A DNA stretch of 64,000 bases from JASHSH01 sp036490215 (GTDB lineage Bacteria > Pseudomonadota > Alphaproteobacteria > Rhodospirillales > Magnetospirillaceae), in NCBI GenBank assembly GCA_036490215.1, contig DASXEH010000003.1, positions 74,911-138,910 of the forward strand, given 5' to 3'. A program made the position numbers and the translations under genes. This document shows positions 63,465 to 64,000 of the stretch, one piece after another (the stretch's first letter is position 1; every line of letters starts with the position of its first letter). The notes beneath the pieces are model-generated. The model saw only the letters and a list, made by a program, of their open reading frames with translations, was not told where the DNA came from and ran no database searches.

Positions 63465-64000
63465 ATGACGATGCGATACGCGGCCGGTCTGGCCGCCGCA
63501 GCGATGTGCTTCGCCGTGTCCGCAGCGGACGCCGCGCAGCTTAGTGGGGCGGGTGGAACTGCGATTTATCCGGTCCTGTCGAAATGGGCCGATGCCTATG
63601 CCAAGACGAATGGCGATTCGCTCAACTATCAGGCGATCGGCTCGGGCGGCGGGATCAAACAGATCGAGGCGAAGACGGTGCCGTTCGCCAATACGGACAA
63701 GCCGCTGACGCCGGACGAGCTGACCAAGAACGACCTGATTCAGTTTCCGCAGGTCATCATCTCGATCGTGCCGGTGCTTCACGTCGAAGGTATAAAGGCG
63801 GGCGAACTCGTGCTCGACGGCCCGACGCTGGCCGATATCTATCTCGGCAAGGTCAAGACCTGGAACGACGCCGAGATCCAGAAGATCAATCCCAAGGTTA
63901 AGCTGCCGGCCCAGGCGATCTCGGTCGTGCATCGTTCCGACGGATCGGGCACCACTTTCAACTTCACCGACTACCTCTCGAAGGTGAGCCCGGACTGGAA
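63465..64000 (+). CDS. pstS: Phosphate-binding protein PstS (5' part; cut off by window edge)
   Basis: The frame opens at ATG 63465 (AAAGGAGGG at 63452-63460; ATG 63471 is an alternative) and is still open at the window end after about 178 codons. A signal peptide (MTMRYAAGLAAAAMCFAVSAADA) precedes LSGAGGTAIYPVLSKWADAYAKTNG, AIGSGGGIKQI, FANTDKPLTPDEL, and VVHRSDGSGTTFNFTDYLSKV, the phosphate-contacting PstS segments. It delivers phosphate to the PstCAB importer, whose genes would be expected just beyond the window. No clear Pho box is visible in the 176 nt upstream. Confidence 0.94.
   Translation, partial: MTMRYAAGLAAAAMCFAVSAADAAQLSGAGGTAIYPVLSKWADAYAKTNGDSLNYQAIGSGGGIKQIEAKTVPFANTDKPLTPDELTKNDLIQFPQVIISIVPVLHVEGIKAGELVLDGPTLADIYLGKVKTWNDAEIQKINPKVKLPAQAISVVHRSDGSGTTFNFTDYLSKVSPDW

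Overview
The window is a GC-rich, gene-dense chromosomal segment of an alphaproteobacterium. A Rhodospirillales-type lineage fits best, but that is inference from gene content. Supporting content: an Irr-type Fur-family iron regulator, PhaR beside PhaC/PhaE-like genes, an IalB-family protein, the block lptF-lptD-surA-pdxA-rsmA, and the operon rimP-nusA-ylxR-infB-rbfA-truB-rpsO-pnp. Most genes are core housekeeping genes packed with ATGA overlaps or very short gaps.

Layout. 0-2.5 kb: a cut-off BamE-like gene, a small ORF, a PLP-dependent threonine/serine dehydratase-like gene divergent from an ArsR regulator, and a small hypothetical. 2.5-8.6 kb: a sugar ABC importer (binding protein, two permeases, ATPase) with a DUF1479 gene converging on it. 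8.7-12.8 kb: the only clearly accessory patch. It holds a histidine-kinase remnant, a toxin-like protein followed by a TPR protein, and an AbiEi-like/Fic fusion. The Fic gene lies between an intact tRNA-Leu(CAA) and a degraded copy of that tRNA's 3' end. 13-24 kb: ialB-like, rlmN, a methyltransferase, an atypical receiver protein, argG, DUF1272, a TetR/MFS pair, folD, DUF167, yggT, yicC and gmk. 24-30.5 kb (minus strand): LPS transport and envelope biogenesis (lptF, lptD, surA) with pdxA and rsmA; lptG is not where it would be expected. 30.5-35.3 kb: SDR/TetR pair, FAD-linked oxidase, GT39-like glycosyltransferase. 35.3-44.8 kb: the translation/RNA operon. 44.8-52.5 kb: nitronate monooxygenase-like, irr, alaS, gluQ, xerD. 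52.5-57.6 kb: an exported repeat-type hypothetical, aroK, aroB and a CorC-type transporter. 57.6-64 kb: pirin, PHA genes, a PAS-GGDEF-EAL protein and the 5' part of pstS.

How the genes work together. The 35-44 kb block couples ribosome maturation (RimP, RbfA, TruB, S15), initiation (IF-2), transcription elongation (NusA) and RNA decay (PNPase). LptF, LptD and SurA build the outer membrane. AroK and AroB are successive functions in the shikimate route. The PhaC-like, PhaE-like and PhaR genes form a polyhydroxyalkanoate unit in which the PhaE-like and PhaC-like frames overlap by about 240 nt.

The most interesting places are the tRNA-Leu-bounded Fic gene with a perfect palindrome in front of it, the toxin-like/TPR pair next to it, the hairpin-bearing in-frame insertion in gluQ, the PhaE/PhaC dual-coding stretch, and the two tandem TGTGA-N6-TCAC sites before the atypical receiver protein. 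No CRISPR array, rRNA, complete IS or prophage was seen.
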